Assembly (NCBI GenBank): GCA_019419455.1
Contig: DXZW01000013.1
Span: forward strand, 39,934 to 103,933
DNA length: 64,000 bases
Direction of reading: 5' to 3'
Source of the DNA: Collinsella sp.
GTDB taxonomy: Bacteria > Actinomycetota > Coriobacteriia > Coriobacteriales > Coriobacteriaceae
Shown: piece after piece, positions 34,379 through 42,164 of the stretch
How the letters are laid out: every line of letters begins with the position of its first letter
How positions within the stretch are numbered: the first letter of the stretch is position 1
Notes under the pieces: generated by a model
Databases searched by the model: none
Seen by the model: only the letters and a program-made list of their open reading frames with translations
What the model was told of the DNA's origin: nothing
Made by a program: the position numbers and the translations under genes

Positions 34379-34449
34379 TAAGTTGCGGTGAAATACGGAC
34401 TGTTTTGCGGTTTGACCAGCAAAAACAGTCCGTATTTCACCGCAACTTA
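34379..34449. repeat. long palindrome, family B, copy 3
   Basis: TAAGTTGCGGTGAAATACGG then ACTGTTTT is mirrored in inverse, giving about 26 bp per arm. It is placed exactly between the ends of the convergent AbiEi-like and PIN-toxin genes, so it may serve as terminator for both. The 3' flank GGAGGGG matches the CCCTCC flank of other copies in inverse orientation. Confidence 0.85.
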
Positions 34450-34462
34450 GGAGGGGATGGGG

Positions 34463-34939
34463 TTAGCTGCGGGGGTGGTGGCGGAGCTTGTCGATGGCGG
34501 CGTCGGTACTGTGGCCGCGGGCGTCGGCGGCGCGGTCGCGGGCGTCGGCAGCGGTTTGGCGCTGGCGGCGGTAATCGATCATGCCTTGGATGATGGGCTT
34601 GCCAAAGCTCACGACATCATCGTTGTAGATGGCGGTTCGGGCTGCGAGGAGGCGGTCGGTAAAGTCCATATGGGTCTTGCCAAAGAGTTTGATAGCAAGG
34701 GCGACAACGGTGGGCTCGTCGACCATGACGTCATCGAGCAGCTTCTTCATTGCCGCAGCAATCTCAACGCGGGGAACCTTATAGACGTCGCGCAGCGTGA
34801 CCACGACGCGCGTGATGATTTCGGGATAGACACGAGCGGTGCGCGTGGCGATGACCTTGGCGGCGCGCGGTGATAGAACTTCGTCGTCATTAAGCAGGTA
34901 GCGCAGGATGACGGTCTCGTCGATGATGGTGCTACTCAT
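34463..34939 (-). CDS. PIN-domain toxin (putative ribonuclease)
   Basis: A 158-residue protein whose first 125 residues resemble a PIN-domain RNase: IDETVILRYLLNDDE at the N-terminus stands for the usual D-T-N-V-x-x-R-Y-L-x-x-D-D motif, with MDFTDRLLAA supplying the central acidic residue and DDVVSFGKPI the C-terminal one. The last 30 residues are an Arg/Asp/Ala-rich low-complexity tail. Its start overlaps the upstream antitoxin gene by 8 bases, the classic coupled toxin-antitoxin layout. As a toxin it would cleave RNA when the antitoxin is degraded. Target and activity are not known. Confidence 0.75.
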   Translation of the reverse strand: MSSTIIDETVILRYLLNDDEVLSPRAAKVIATRTARVYPEIITRVVVTLRDVYKVPRVEIAAAMKKLLDDVMVDEPTVVALAIKLFGKTHMDFTDRLLAARTAIYNDDVVSFGKPIIQGMIDYRRQRQTAADARDRAADARGHSTDAAIDKLRHHPRS

Positions 34940-35255
34940 GGATATCTACTTCCTCGGGACCCAAAATCGAATCGTCGCATTCTGTAGCAAGGTACTCAAT
35001 CCAGGCATTGCGCTCCTCGGAGCGGCGATTGGGGTCTCCATATGCTTTGAGCGATCCATAGGCGGCGGTGCCGTCCTTTGAGCGCACGGCGACCGGCTGA
35101 AAGGGAAGCTTGCGCATCAAAATGCTCTGCGCGACAAAAAGGCGGACAGCCTCGGCGAGCGATGTGCCCATGGCGTCGTAAAGGCGCTCGGCATGCTGTT
35201 TGTCCTCTTCGCGAATGCGCACCTGCAGGATGGCTCGTTTTTGCGTCGATGACAT
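34932..35255 (-). CDS. RelB/DinJ-like antitoxin
   Basis: A 107-residue protein with a ribbon-helix-helix-type N-terminus: AILQVRIREEDKQHAERLYD followed by MGTSLAEAVRLFVAQSIL, the RelB/DinJ pattern in which the first strand binds DNA. The C-terminal half would wrap and neutralise the toxin. AAGGGGG lies before the ATG at 35255. The gene overlaps the downstream PIN gene by 8 bases. A perfect 15-bp palindrome 40 bases upstream is the likely autoregulatory operator. DinJ-type antitoxins usually pair with RelE/YafQ-type toxins, so a PIN partner is a less common mix. Confidence 0.78.
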   Translation of the reverse strand: MSSTQKRAILQVRIREEDKQHAERLYDAMGTSLAEAVRLFVAQSILMRKLPFQPVAVRSKDGTAAYGSLKAYGDPNRRSEERNAWIEYLATECDDSILGPEEVDIHE

Positions 35256-35294
35256 CACTGGCCCCCTTAATGAGCGTGCAATATGAATGGTCAA

Positions 35295-35328
35295 TTACAA
35301 CATTGGCTAATAATAGCCAATGTTGTAA
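35295..35328. promoter_or_regulatory. perfect 15-bp palindrome, likely antitoxin operator
   Basis: TTACAACATTGGCTA and its exact inverse complement TAGCCAATGTTGTAA are separated by ATAA. It lies 40 bases upstream of the antitoxin start on the minus strand, where a ribbon-helix-helix antitoxin would bind to repress its own operon. Confidence 0.65.
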
Positions 35329-35479
35329 CCACTGCTTTATTGCACTCAAGTAAATGAGCGCGAAATATATATCAAACGTATTACATCCTTTATAAACGAG
35401 CGTGAAATCTCCCCTGGATGTACGCATGTAATACACTCACCTTTATAGCTTTTAGAGAATAATTCCAACCTGCCAAAAC

Positions 35480-35505
35480 CCCTGCAATACACCCGTATTG
35501 CAGGG
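35480..35505. promoter_or_regulatory. 11-bp perfect inverted repeat upstream of the FHL operon
   Basis: CCCTGCAATAC and GTATTGCAGGG flank ACCC, 180 bases before the first FHL gene. There is no T-run, so it is more likely an operator than a terminator. The regulator is unknown. Confidence 0.45.
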
Positions 35506-35683
35506 CCTATGCTCAAGTTTGCCCCCTGCAACTGCGTATATTTAACCTGTATATCGTTGGAGGAATTCTATCGAAGTGCCTGTTTCGCCGCATGCGCTCG
35601 ATACGCCGATGCCGGACCACGGGCGGTCCGGGGCAACGTCGGCAGGGTCTCTCCGGCATGGGATTCAGGAGGGAGTGAACAAC

Positions 35684-36202
35684 ATGGGCAATAAACGAGT
35701 CGTGGCTGATTCCTCACGCTGCATTGGGTGCCAAACCTGTATGGCGGCGTGCATCGAGGCACACGATATTCCCGGCAACATCGCCGCGCCGCGCCTGCGC
35801 GTGACGCGTACGTACGAGATCTCCGCACCGGTGGCTTGCCATCATTGCGAGGATGCCCCGTGCGCGAAGGCCTGTCCTACGGGCGCCTTGTTCTTTGATC
35901 CAAAGAACCATCGCATCGGCGTCAACGAGGACAACTGCATCGGCTGCAAGAGCTGCGTCATGGCATGCCCCTTTGGCGCCGTGAGCGTGGCGACCACGCA
36001 GGTCCCCGTCTTGATGGGCGACGTTCGCGTGGGTTCGCAGACTAAGAGCTTCGTGCTTAAGTGCGACCTGTGCGTGGACCGTCCCGGCGGTCCGGCGTGT
36101 GCCGAGGCGTGCCCGACCAAGGGTCTCACCCTGGTAGACGATGAGCGCCTGGCAGAACTGACTGCCGAGCGTGCCCGCGCCACCATCGAAAACGAGGCGT
36201 AA
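35684..36202 (+). CDS. HydN-like 4Fe-4S ferredoxin
   Basis: A 172-residue electron-transfer protein with four [4Fe-4S] cluster motifs: CIGCQTCMAAC, CHHCEDAPCAKAC, CIGCKSCVMAC and the CDLC...CAEAC set. This is the HydN/HycB arrangement used to pass electrons from formate dehydrogenase. The ATG at 35684 after AGGAGGGA gives a normal N-terminus; 36 further in-frame codons upstream have no support. It is the first gene of the formate hydrogenlyase cluster, 75 bases before fdhF. A second homologue follows fdhF; this one is likely the HydN counterpart. Confidence 0.88.
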   Translation: MGNKRVVADSSRCIGCQTCMAACIEAHDIPGNIAAPRLRVTRTYEISAPVACHHCEDAPCAKACPTGALFFDPKNHRIGVNEDNCIGCKSCVMACPFGAVSVATTQVPVLMGDVRVGSQTKSFVLKCDLCVDRPGGPACAEACPTKGLTLVDDERLAELTAERARATIENEA

Positions 36203-36277
36203 GCGTCGGGGCGACAGGCCCAATGATTGTCAAATAAGTACCGAGTATTCGGTAGCAGAGAAAGGAAGGAGGGTGTC

Positions 36278-38500
36278 ATGGAGAAGCATAAAGTGATTTG
36301 CCCGTACTGCGGCGCCGGTTGCCAGTTTAACCTCTTGGTCCAAAACGGCCAGGTCGTGGGTACCGAACCGCTCAACGGCATCACCAACCAGAGCGAGCTG
36401 TGCCTTAAGGGCATGAGCGGCTACGACTTCATCAACGACACCAAGATCTTGACTCCTCGCGTACTGCACCCGATGATCCGCCGCACTAAGGGCGCGGATC
36501 TTGAGCGCGTAAGCTGGGACGAGGCACTGGATTTCACCGCATCTAAGATGCAGGCCATAATTGACGAATATGGTCCTAACGCTGTCATGACCACCGGCTC
36601 TTCGCGAGGCGGCGGCAATGAGGCGAACTACGTCATGCAGAAGTTTACGCGTGCGTGCATCGGCACCCACAGCGTGGACAACTGCGCCCGTACTTGACAC
36701 GGCCCTACTGTCCTCGGTCTGATGGACACGGTTGGTTCAGGTTGCATGTCATGCTCCATCCCCGGTATGGAGGATGCGGGCTGCATTTTCCTCTTCGGCT
36801 ATAACCCTGCCGATTCGCACCCCATCGTCGCAAGGCGTATCGTGCGAGCCAAAGAAAAGGGTTGCAAGATCATCGTCGCCGACCCGCGCCATATCGAAAC
36901 CGCGCGTATCGCCGATCTCTACCTTCCGATCAAGAACGGTTGCAATGTTGCGTTCCTCAACGCCTTTGCCAACTGTCTGGTCAACGATGGCCTCTACGAC
37001 AAGGAATTCGTCGCCGAGCACACGAACGGCTTTGACGAGTGGTGGGAGACCATCAAGAACTACACTCCCGAATCCGTACAGGACATCACGGGTGTCGAGC
37101 CCGCGTTGATCCACCAAGCTGCCGAGATGTACGCCACGGCGAAGCCCTCTGCCATCATTGGCTGGGGCATGGGCGTATGCCAGCAGAAGCAGAACCTGAA
37201 GACGGTGCACACCATCGCCTCCATCGCCTGCGTTGCCGGCCAGATCGGCAAACCCAATTCCGGTCTCGCGCCCGTGCGTGGCCAGAATAACGTCCAGGGC
37301 TCCTGCGATATGGGCATGCTGCCCAACCTGTACCCTGGCTACCAAAAGGTCACCGACCCGGCAGTGCGTGCCAAGTTTGCCAAGGCTTGGGGCGTGCCCG
37401 AGGAAAAGCTCCCGCTCGAGGAGGGCTACAAGCTCACCGACCTGGGCCACCTGGTCGACGAGGGCAAGGTGCACTGCTTCTACAACTACGGCGAGGACCC
37501 GGTGCAGACCGAGCCCGATTCGGCCGGTATGCGCAAGACGCTCTCCGAGCTGGATCTGTTCATTTGCCAGGACATCTTTATGACGCAGACGACCATGCTC
37601 GCCGACGTCATCCTGCCCGCTACCTCTTGGGGCGAGCACGAGGGTGTCTTTACTGCATCCGACCGTAGCTTCCAGCACTTTGACGCGGCCGTTCCGCCCA
37701 AGGGCGAGTGCCGTCACGACTGGGAGATCTTCGCGGACCTGTCCACGCGTATGGGCTATCCCATGCACTACGACAACACCGAGCAGATCTGGAACGAATG
37801 CATTAGCCTGTGCCCCAACTTTGTGGGCGCGACCTACGAGAAGATGGCTCCCGAGGGCGGCTACGCCCAGTGGCCCGTCAAGAGCACCGATGTGAACGAC
37901 CACGGTACGCCCGACATGTTCGCTGGTGGCAAGTTCACCACCAAGGACGGCCGCGCCAACCTGATGGCGCACGACTGGGAGGCGCCCTCCGAGCTTCCCG
38001 ACGATGAGTACCCGCTCATCCTGTGCACCGTCCGCGAGGTCGGCCACTACAGCTGCCGTTCGATGACCGGCAACTGCAAGACGCTGGCGCTGCTCGCCGA
38101 CGAGCCCGGCTTTGTCCGCATGAATCCCGCGGACGCCGATGCGCGCGGCATCAAGAACGGCGACATCGTCTCGATTCACAGCCGCCGCGGCCAGGTATAC
38201 AGCCGCGCCGACGTGAGCGATCGCATCAACAAGGGCACGGTCTACATGACCTACCAGTGGTGGATCGGCAAGTGCAACGAGCTGACCATGCACAAGGTCG
38301 ACCCGGTCTCGCATACGCCCGAGGACAAGTTCTCCGCCTGCCAGGTCGACGCTATCGCCGACCAGGTCTGGGCCGAGGGCGAGGTCGAGCGTCAGTACAC
38401 CGAGCTCAAGCAGGCTCTGGTGGACGCCGCCGCTCCCCAGGACGTTGAGCCTGGCGCCGCCAAGTTCGACGACGAGACGCACGTGAATCAAATCGTGTAG
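36278..38500 (+). CDS. fdhF: formate dehydrogenase H, selenocysteine-containing (Sec140)
   Basis: Oxidises formate to CO2 at a bis-MGD molybdenum site with a selenocysteine ligand. The N-terminal cluster motif VICPYCGAGCQFNLLV is followed at codon 140 by an in-frame TGA (36695-36697) in DNCART-Sec-HGPTV, exactly the position known for E. coli FdhF (Sec140). The reading frame continues to 38500 for 740 residues, with the conserved catalytic-His partner next to Sec, QKKQN-type and GQNNVQGSCDMG motifs, and a C-terminal molydopterin-binding domain. A SECIS hairpin follows the TGA, and selA, selB, selC and selD are all present in the window. AAGGAAGGAGGG precedes the ATG. Confidence 0.97.
36695..36738 (+). 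promoter_or_regulatory. SECIS element of fdhF
   Basis: Starts at the UGA and forms a stem GTCC/GGAC (36710-36713 with 36724-36727) whose loop contains GGTCTG, the same loop word that SelB recognises in the E. coli fdhF SECIS. The 12-base gap from UGA to the apical stem also matches. Confidence 0.85.
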
Positions 38501-38521
38501 TCCCGTTCTCGTTGGCTTTTT

Positions 38522-38564
38522 GGGCCGGGCGTCCCGTACGTTCGGGAGCCCGGCCCGTTATTTT
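38522..38564 (+). terminator. strong terminator-like hairpin between fdhF and the hydrogenase genes
   Basis: GGGCCGGGC pairs perfectly with GCCCGGCCC (38548-38556), extended inside by TCCCG/CGGGA, and is followed by GTTATTTTG. It would stop much of the transcription leaving fdhF, so the following genes need readthrough or their own promoter. Confidence 0.75.
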
Positions 38565-38578
38565 GAAAGGAAGTGGGG

Positions 38579-39196
38579 ATGAACCGCTTCATCGACATCA
38601 ACCCGGAGAGGTGCATCGGCTGCGGAACATGCCAGTCCGCCTGTGCCGACGCCCACCGGATGCAGGGTCTTCAGGATACGCCGCGCCTGGCGCTCGTGAA
38701 GACCGGCGGTATTTCGGCCGCCCTTGCCTGCCACCATTGCGAGGGTGCCCCCTGCGCCGAGGTCTGCCCGGTGAATGCCATCGAGCACGATGGCGATCGC
38801 ATCCACGTCAAGGAGCAGGAGTGCATCGGGTGCAGGCTGTGCGCCATCGCGTGCCCCTTCGGAGCCATCCATCCCGATGGCACGTCTATCGCCGGTGTCG
38901 CAGGCATGTGCGACTCGACGCCTTCGTATCCTAAGTCCCTGAGCAGCCTGCTTACGTGGGCTCCCGGCCAGTACACCTGCGCTGTTAAGTGCGACCTGTG
39001 CGCCTTCGATCCGGACGGTCCGCATTGTGTGGCGGCGTGCCCCACCAAGGCGCTGACCGTCATGGGCGGCGCGGCCGATCGCGAGCTCGACGAGGCCAAG
39101 CGCCTGCGCTCGATCGAAAACGGTCCGGTCGTCGACGTTACCGCTGTGGCCCAGGGTCTGTCCGAGAAAGCAGAAGGGAGCGTAAACAATGGATAG
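38579..39196 (+). CDS. HycB/HyfA-like 4Fe-4S ferredoxin
   Basis: A 205-residue ferredoxin with four cluster motifs: CIGCGTCQSAC, CHHCEGAPCAEVC, CIGCRLCAIAC and CDLC...CVAAC. This is the polyferredoxin that links formate dehydrogenase to the hydrogenase small subunit (HycB in FHL-1, HyfA in FHL-2). The ATG at 38579 follows GAAAGGAAG. Its stop overlaps the hyfB start by 8 bases, so translation is coupled. Its sequence is a paralogue of the HydN-like gene in front of fdhF. Confidence 0.88.
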   Translation: MNRFIDINPERCIGCGTCQSACADAHRMQGLQDTPRLALVKTGGISAALACHHCEGAPCAEVCPVNAIEHDGDRIHVKEQECIGCRLCAIACPFGAIHPDGTSIAGVAGMCDSTPSYPKSLSSLLTWAPGQYTCAVKCDLCAFDPDGPHCVAACPTKALTVMGGAADRELDEAKRLRSIENGPVVDVTAVAQGLSEKAEGSVNNG

Positions 39197-41207
39197 CATG
39201 ACGCTGTTTATCGCATCGCTTGCCGTCTCGTGCATCGGTGCGCTCGCCTCGGTTCTGCTGATTAAGGCCGACAACGCCGCCAAGACCGCCGGCTGCCTGA
39301 TCGGCGCCGTCGCGGCCGTGCTGTCGTTCATCGCGGGCCTCGAGGCCGTGCTTGGCGACGTTTCGTCCCTCAACACGGTCTTCTTCTTCCCGTTCGCCCG
39401 TCTCGAGCTCTTGCTCAACGGCCTTGCGGGCCTGATCGTGGTCCTCATCTCGATTCTCGCCTTTGCGGGCTTCATCTACGGTCTGTCCTACTTCGACGAG
39501 TACCCGGGCAAGGTCGGGCGCGCCGGCTTCTTTATGAACACCTTCGTCGCCTCGATGATGCTCGTCATCACCGCCGACAACGTGTTCTGGTTCCTGGTCG
39601 CCTTTGAGCTCATGTCCCTTACGAGCTACTTCCTTGTCGTTATCGAGGAGAACAAGAACTCCATTAGGGGCGGTTGGCTCTACTTCGTCATCGCGCACGT
39701 GGGCTTCGTTCTCATCATGGCGAGCTTCCTGCTCATGACCAACGGCGTGGGCGGTTCCTTCAGCTTCAGTGATTTCCGTACGCATGACTTTGGACCCGCC
39801 GTCTCCTCCGCGTGCTTCGTCCTCGCGTTCTTCGGATTTGGCGCGAAGGCCGGTATCATTCCGCTGCACTCCTGGCTGCCCCAGGCGCACCCCGAGGCGC
39901 CGTCCAACGTGTCCGCCCTCATGTCCGGCGGCATGATCAAGATCGGCATCCTGGGAATCCTCAAGGTCGGTCACGACCTGCTCGCGGGTTCGGGCGTCCA
40001 GCTCTGGTGGGGCCTCATGGTCCTGGTCTTCGGATCCATCTCGTCGGTCCTGGGTGTCGTCTACGCCCTCCACGAGCACGACATCAAGCGCCTGCTTGCC
40101 TATCACTCCGTCGAGAACATCGGCATCATCTTGCTCGGTGTCGGCGCGTCCATGACGGCGCACGCCCTGGGCAACGACGTCATCGCGACGATCGCGCTCA
40201 TGGCCGCCCTCTACCACACGCTCAACCACGCCATGTTCAAGGGCGAGCTGTTCCTCGGCGCGGGCTCCCTGCTCTATGCCACGGGTACGCGCAACATGGA
40301 GAAGATGGGCGGTCTGTTCCGCCGCATGCCGGTCACGGCCGTCTGCTTCCTCATCGGTGCCCTTGCCATCTCGGCCATCCCGCCGCTCAACGGCTTCGTT
40401 TCCGAGTGGTTCACCTACCAGTCCCTGTTCAACATCTCGACGCTCTCCGACCCGGTCGTCATGGTGTTCGCCGTCGCCTCCGCGGCCGCCCTCGCCATCA
40501 CCGGTGCCCTGGCCGTCACGTGCTTCGTGAAGGCCTACGGCGTCTCGTTCGCGAGCAGCCCTCGTTCCCAGGAGGCCGCGAACGCCAAGGAGTCCCCGGC
40601 TCCGATGTTGTTCTCGCAGATGCTCCTCGCGGCCATCTGCGTGGTACTGGGAATCGGCTCCCCGGTCATCGCCCCGGTTCTGGGCGACGTCGCCCAGAGC
40701 GTGCTTGCCGGCTCCGCCGTCACAGCCACCTCGGGCGTGTCTCTCGTGAACGAGATTTCCGGTGCCGCCACCTCCACCCCCGCGATCGCCATCGCGCTCG
40801 TGGTCCTCACCGGCCTCGCGTTCGCGTTGAGGTCCTGCCTCGGCGCCAAGGCCCCCGCTAAGAAGACCGACCCTTGGGCGTGCGGCTACGAGCCCAACGA
40901 GCACATGCCCGTCGTCGCCACGAGCTTCGCGTCCGACGTCGAACTCTTCATGGGCCCGCTCTACACCCTGCGCGAGGTATGCACCAAGATCTGCTGGTCC
41001 ATCGCGCACGTGTTCCAGAAGCTCACCGGTGTCGCCCAGGGCGTCGAGCCCCTGCCCGACCGTTTCCTGGTCGATGCACCGAGCGAGGGTGCCGACAAGC
41101 TGGCCGGCTTCGCCTCCAAGATCGAGGGCGGCAACTACTCCGTATACATCTGCTACATCGTCGCGGCGCTCGTGGTCTTCCTCGTGCTCGCCGTGGTCAT
41201 GGTCTAG
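39189..41207 (+). CDS. hyfB: hydrogenase-4 subunit B (antiporter-like membrane subunit)
   Basis: A 672-residue membrane protein of the NuoL/MrpA-like family and the largest membrane subunit of the Hyf hydrogenase. It has about 16 hydrophobic helices, the conserved FGFGAKAGIIPLHSWLPQAH motif, and the lysine/histidine-bearing segments (LLAYHSVENIGII, LYHTLNHAMFKGELFL) of proton-pumping antiporter-like subunits. The following genes encode HyfC, D, E, F, so this is the larger FHL-2-type membrane arm rather than the two-subunit HycCD of FHL-1. GAAGGGA precedes the ATG. Confidence 0.93.
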   Translation: MDSMTLFIASLAVSCIGALASVLLIKADNAAKTAGCLIGAVAAVLSFIAGLEAVLGDVSSLNTVFFFPFARLELLLNGLAGLIVVLISILAFAGFIYGLSYFDEYPGKVGRAGFFMNTFVASMMLVITADNVFWFLVAFELMSLTSYFLVVIEENKNSIRGGWLYFVIAHVGFVLIMASFLLMTNGVGGSFSFSDFRTHDFGPAVSSACFVLAFFGFGAKAGIIPLHSWLPQAHPEAPSNVSALMSGGMIKIGILGILKVGHDLLAGSGVQLWWGLMVLVFGSISSVLGVVYALHEHDIKRLLAYHSVENIGIILLGVGASMTAHALGNDVIATIALMAALYHTLNHAMFKGELFLGAGSLLYATGTRNMEKMGGLFRRMPVTAVCFLIGALAISAIPPLNGFVSEWFTYQSLFNISTLSDPVVMVFAVASAAALAITGALAVTCFVKAYGVSFASSPRSQEAANAKESPAPMLFSQMLLAAICVVLGIGSPVIAPVLGDVAQSVLAGSAVTATSGVSLVNEISGAATSTPAIAIALVVLTGLAFALRSCLGAKAPAKKTDPWACGYEPNEHMPVVATSFASDVELFMGPLYTLREVCTKICWSIAHVFQKLTGVAQGVEPLPDRFLVDAPSEGADKLAGFASKIEGGNYSVYICYIVAALVVFLVLAVVMV

Positions 41208-41224
41208 AGAGGGGAGAGGATATT

Positions 41225-42148
41225 ATGAACATCGTTCTTGCGATGGCGCAGGGCCTCGTGGTCATGCTGGTCGCGCCCTTCTTCTCCGGCCTCGCCCGTG
41301 TGATTCGCGCGAAGATGCACAATCGCCGCGGTCCGTCCATCCTTCAGGATTACCGGGACCTCGCGAAGCTCATGGCGCGTCCCGAGTCCGTGAGTTCCGA
41401 CTCGAGCTTCGTGCTGCGCATCATGCCGCCGCTGTTCCTCGCGGTGTCGTTTATGCTCGCCATGGGCCTGCCCATGTTCACGCTCCAGAGCCCCATGCCC
41501 GTCTTTGGTGACGCCATCACCATCATGTACGCGCTCGCGCTGTCCCGCTTCTTCTTCGCGCTGTCCGGCGTGGATTCCTCCAACGCCTACGCGGGCTTCG
41601 GCGGTATCCGCGAGCTCCTCATGAGCGTGCTCATCGAGCCGTCCATGCTCATCGCGCTGTTCACCGTCGCCATCGTGTGCGGCTCCACGGACATTGCGAC
41701 CATGGGTCAGCACATCGTTACGGGCAACGTCTCGAGCGTCGTCGCCGTTATCCTCGCCGGCGTCGCCTTCGCGGCCGCCTGTTACATGGAGCTCGGCAAG
41801 CTTCCGTTCGATCAGGCCGAAGCCGAGCAGGAGCTCCAGGAGGGCCCGCTCGCCGAGCTCTCCGGCCCGTCCCTGGCCATGATGAAGCTCGCCATGGGCA
41901 TGAAGCAGGTCGTGGTCGTCGCTTGGTTCACCTCCATCTTCATCCCCTGGGGAGAGCCCGCGACCATCGGCGTCACCGCTCTCGTGGGCGCCGTCGTCTT
42001 CCTCGTCAAGTGCCTGGTCGATTTCGTCGTCTGCGGCGTGCTCGAGAACTCCGTTTCCCGTTCGCGCTTCAAGGTGCTCGGTAACCAGACCTGGGCCGTC
42101 GTCGGCATCGCGGTCCTCGCGTTCGTCTTCGTCGTCGTAGGCGTGTAG
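41225..42148 (+). CDS. hyfC: hydrogenase-4 subunit C (NuoH-like)
   Basis: A 307-residue membrane protein of the complex I subunit 1 (NuoH)/HycD/HyfC family, which links the hydrogenase peripheral arm to the membrane arm. The family motifs GPSILQDYRDLAKLMARPES, YAGFGGIRELLMSV and the acidic loop LPFDQAEAEQELQEGP are visible. Eight hydrophobic helices are expected. It starts 17 bases after hyfB with GGGGAGAGG upstream. Confidence 0.93.
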   Translation: MNIVLAMAQGLVVMLVAPFFSGLARVIRAKMHNRRGPSILQDYRDLAKLMARPESVSSDSSFVLRIMPPLFLAVSFMLAMGLPMFTLQSPMPVFGDAITIMYALALSRFFFALSGVDSSNAYAGFGGIRELLMSVLIEPSMLIALFTVAIVCGSTDIATMGQHIVTGNVSSVVAVILAGVAFAAACYMELGKLPFDQAEAEQELQEGPLAELSGPSLAMMKLAMGMKQVVVVAWFTSIFIPWGEPATIGVTALVGAVVFLVKCLVDFVVCGVLENSVSRSRFKVLGNQTWAVVGIAVLAFVFVVVGV

Positions 42149-42164
42149 GGAGAAGGGAGAAACT

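Larger units (their letters stand above)
35256..35683. other. regulatory region between antitoxin and formate hydrogenlyase operon
   Basis: 428 bases, the most AT-rich stretch in the window. It holds three palindromes (35295-35328, about 35378-35434, 35480-35505). There are also three direct repeats of the form AATGAGCGTGCAATAT near 35271, 35354 and 35396. The promoters of the toxin-antitoxin pair (minus) and of the formate hydrogenlyase operon (plus) must be here. No sigma-54 -24/-12 box was seen. Confidence 0.45.

Noticed and set aside
36695..36697. In-frame stop in fdhF as a sign of a pseudogene
   Set aside because: The TGA is at codon 140 in the conserved Sec context with a matching SECIS, and the full Sec machinery is present.
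39138..41009. Minus-strand frame of about 620 codons opposite hyfB, and similar frames opposite hyfD, hyfF and fdhF
   Set aside because: Low-complexity Asp/Glu/His/Arg-rich shadow translations of conserved membrane and enzyme genes.
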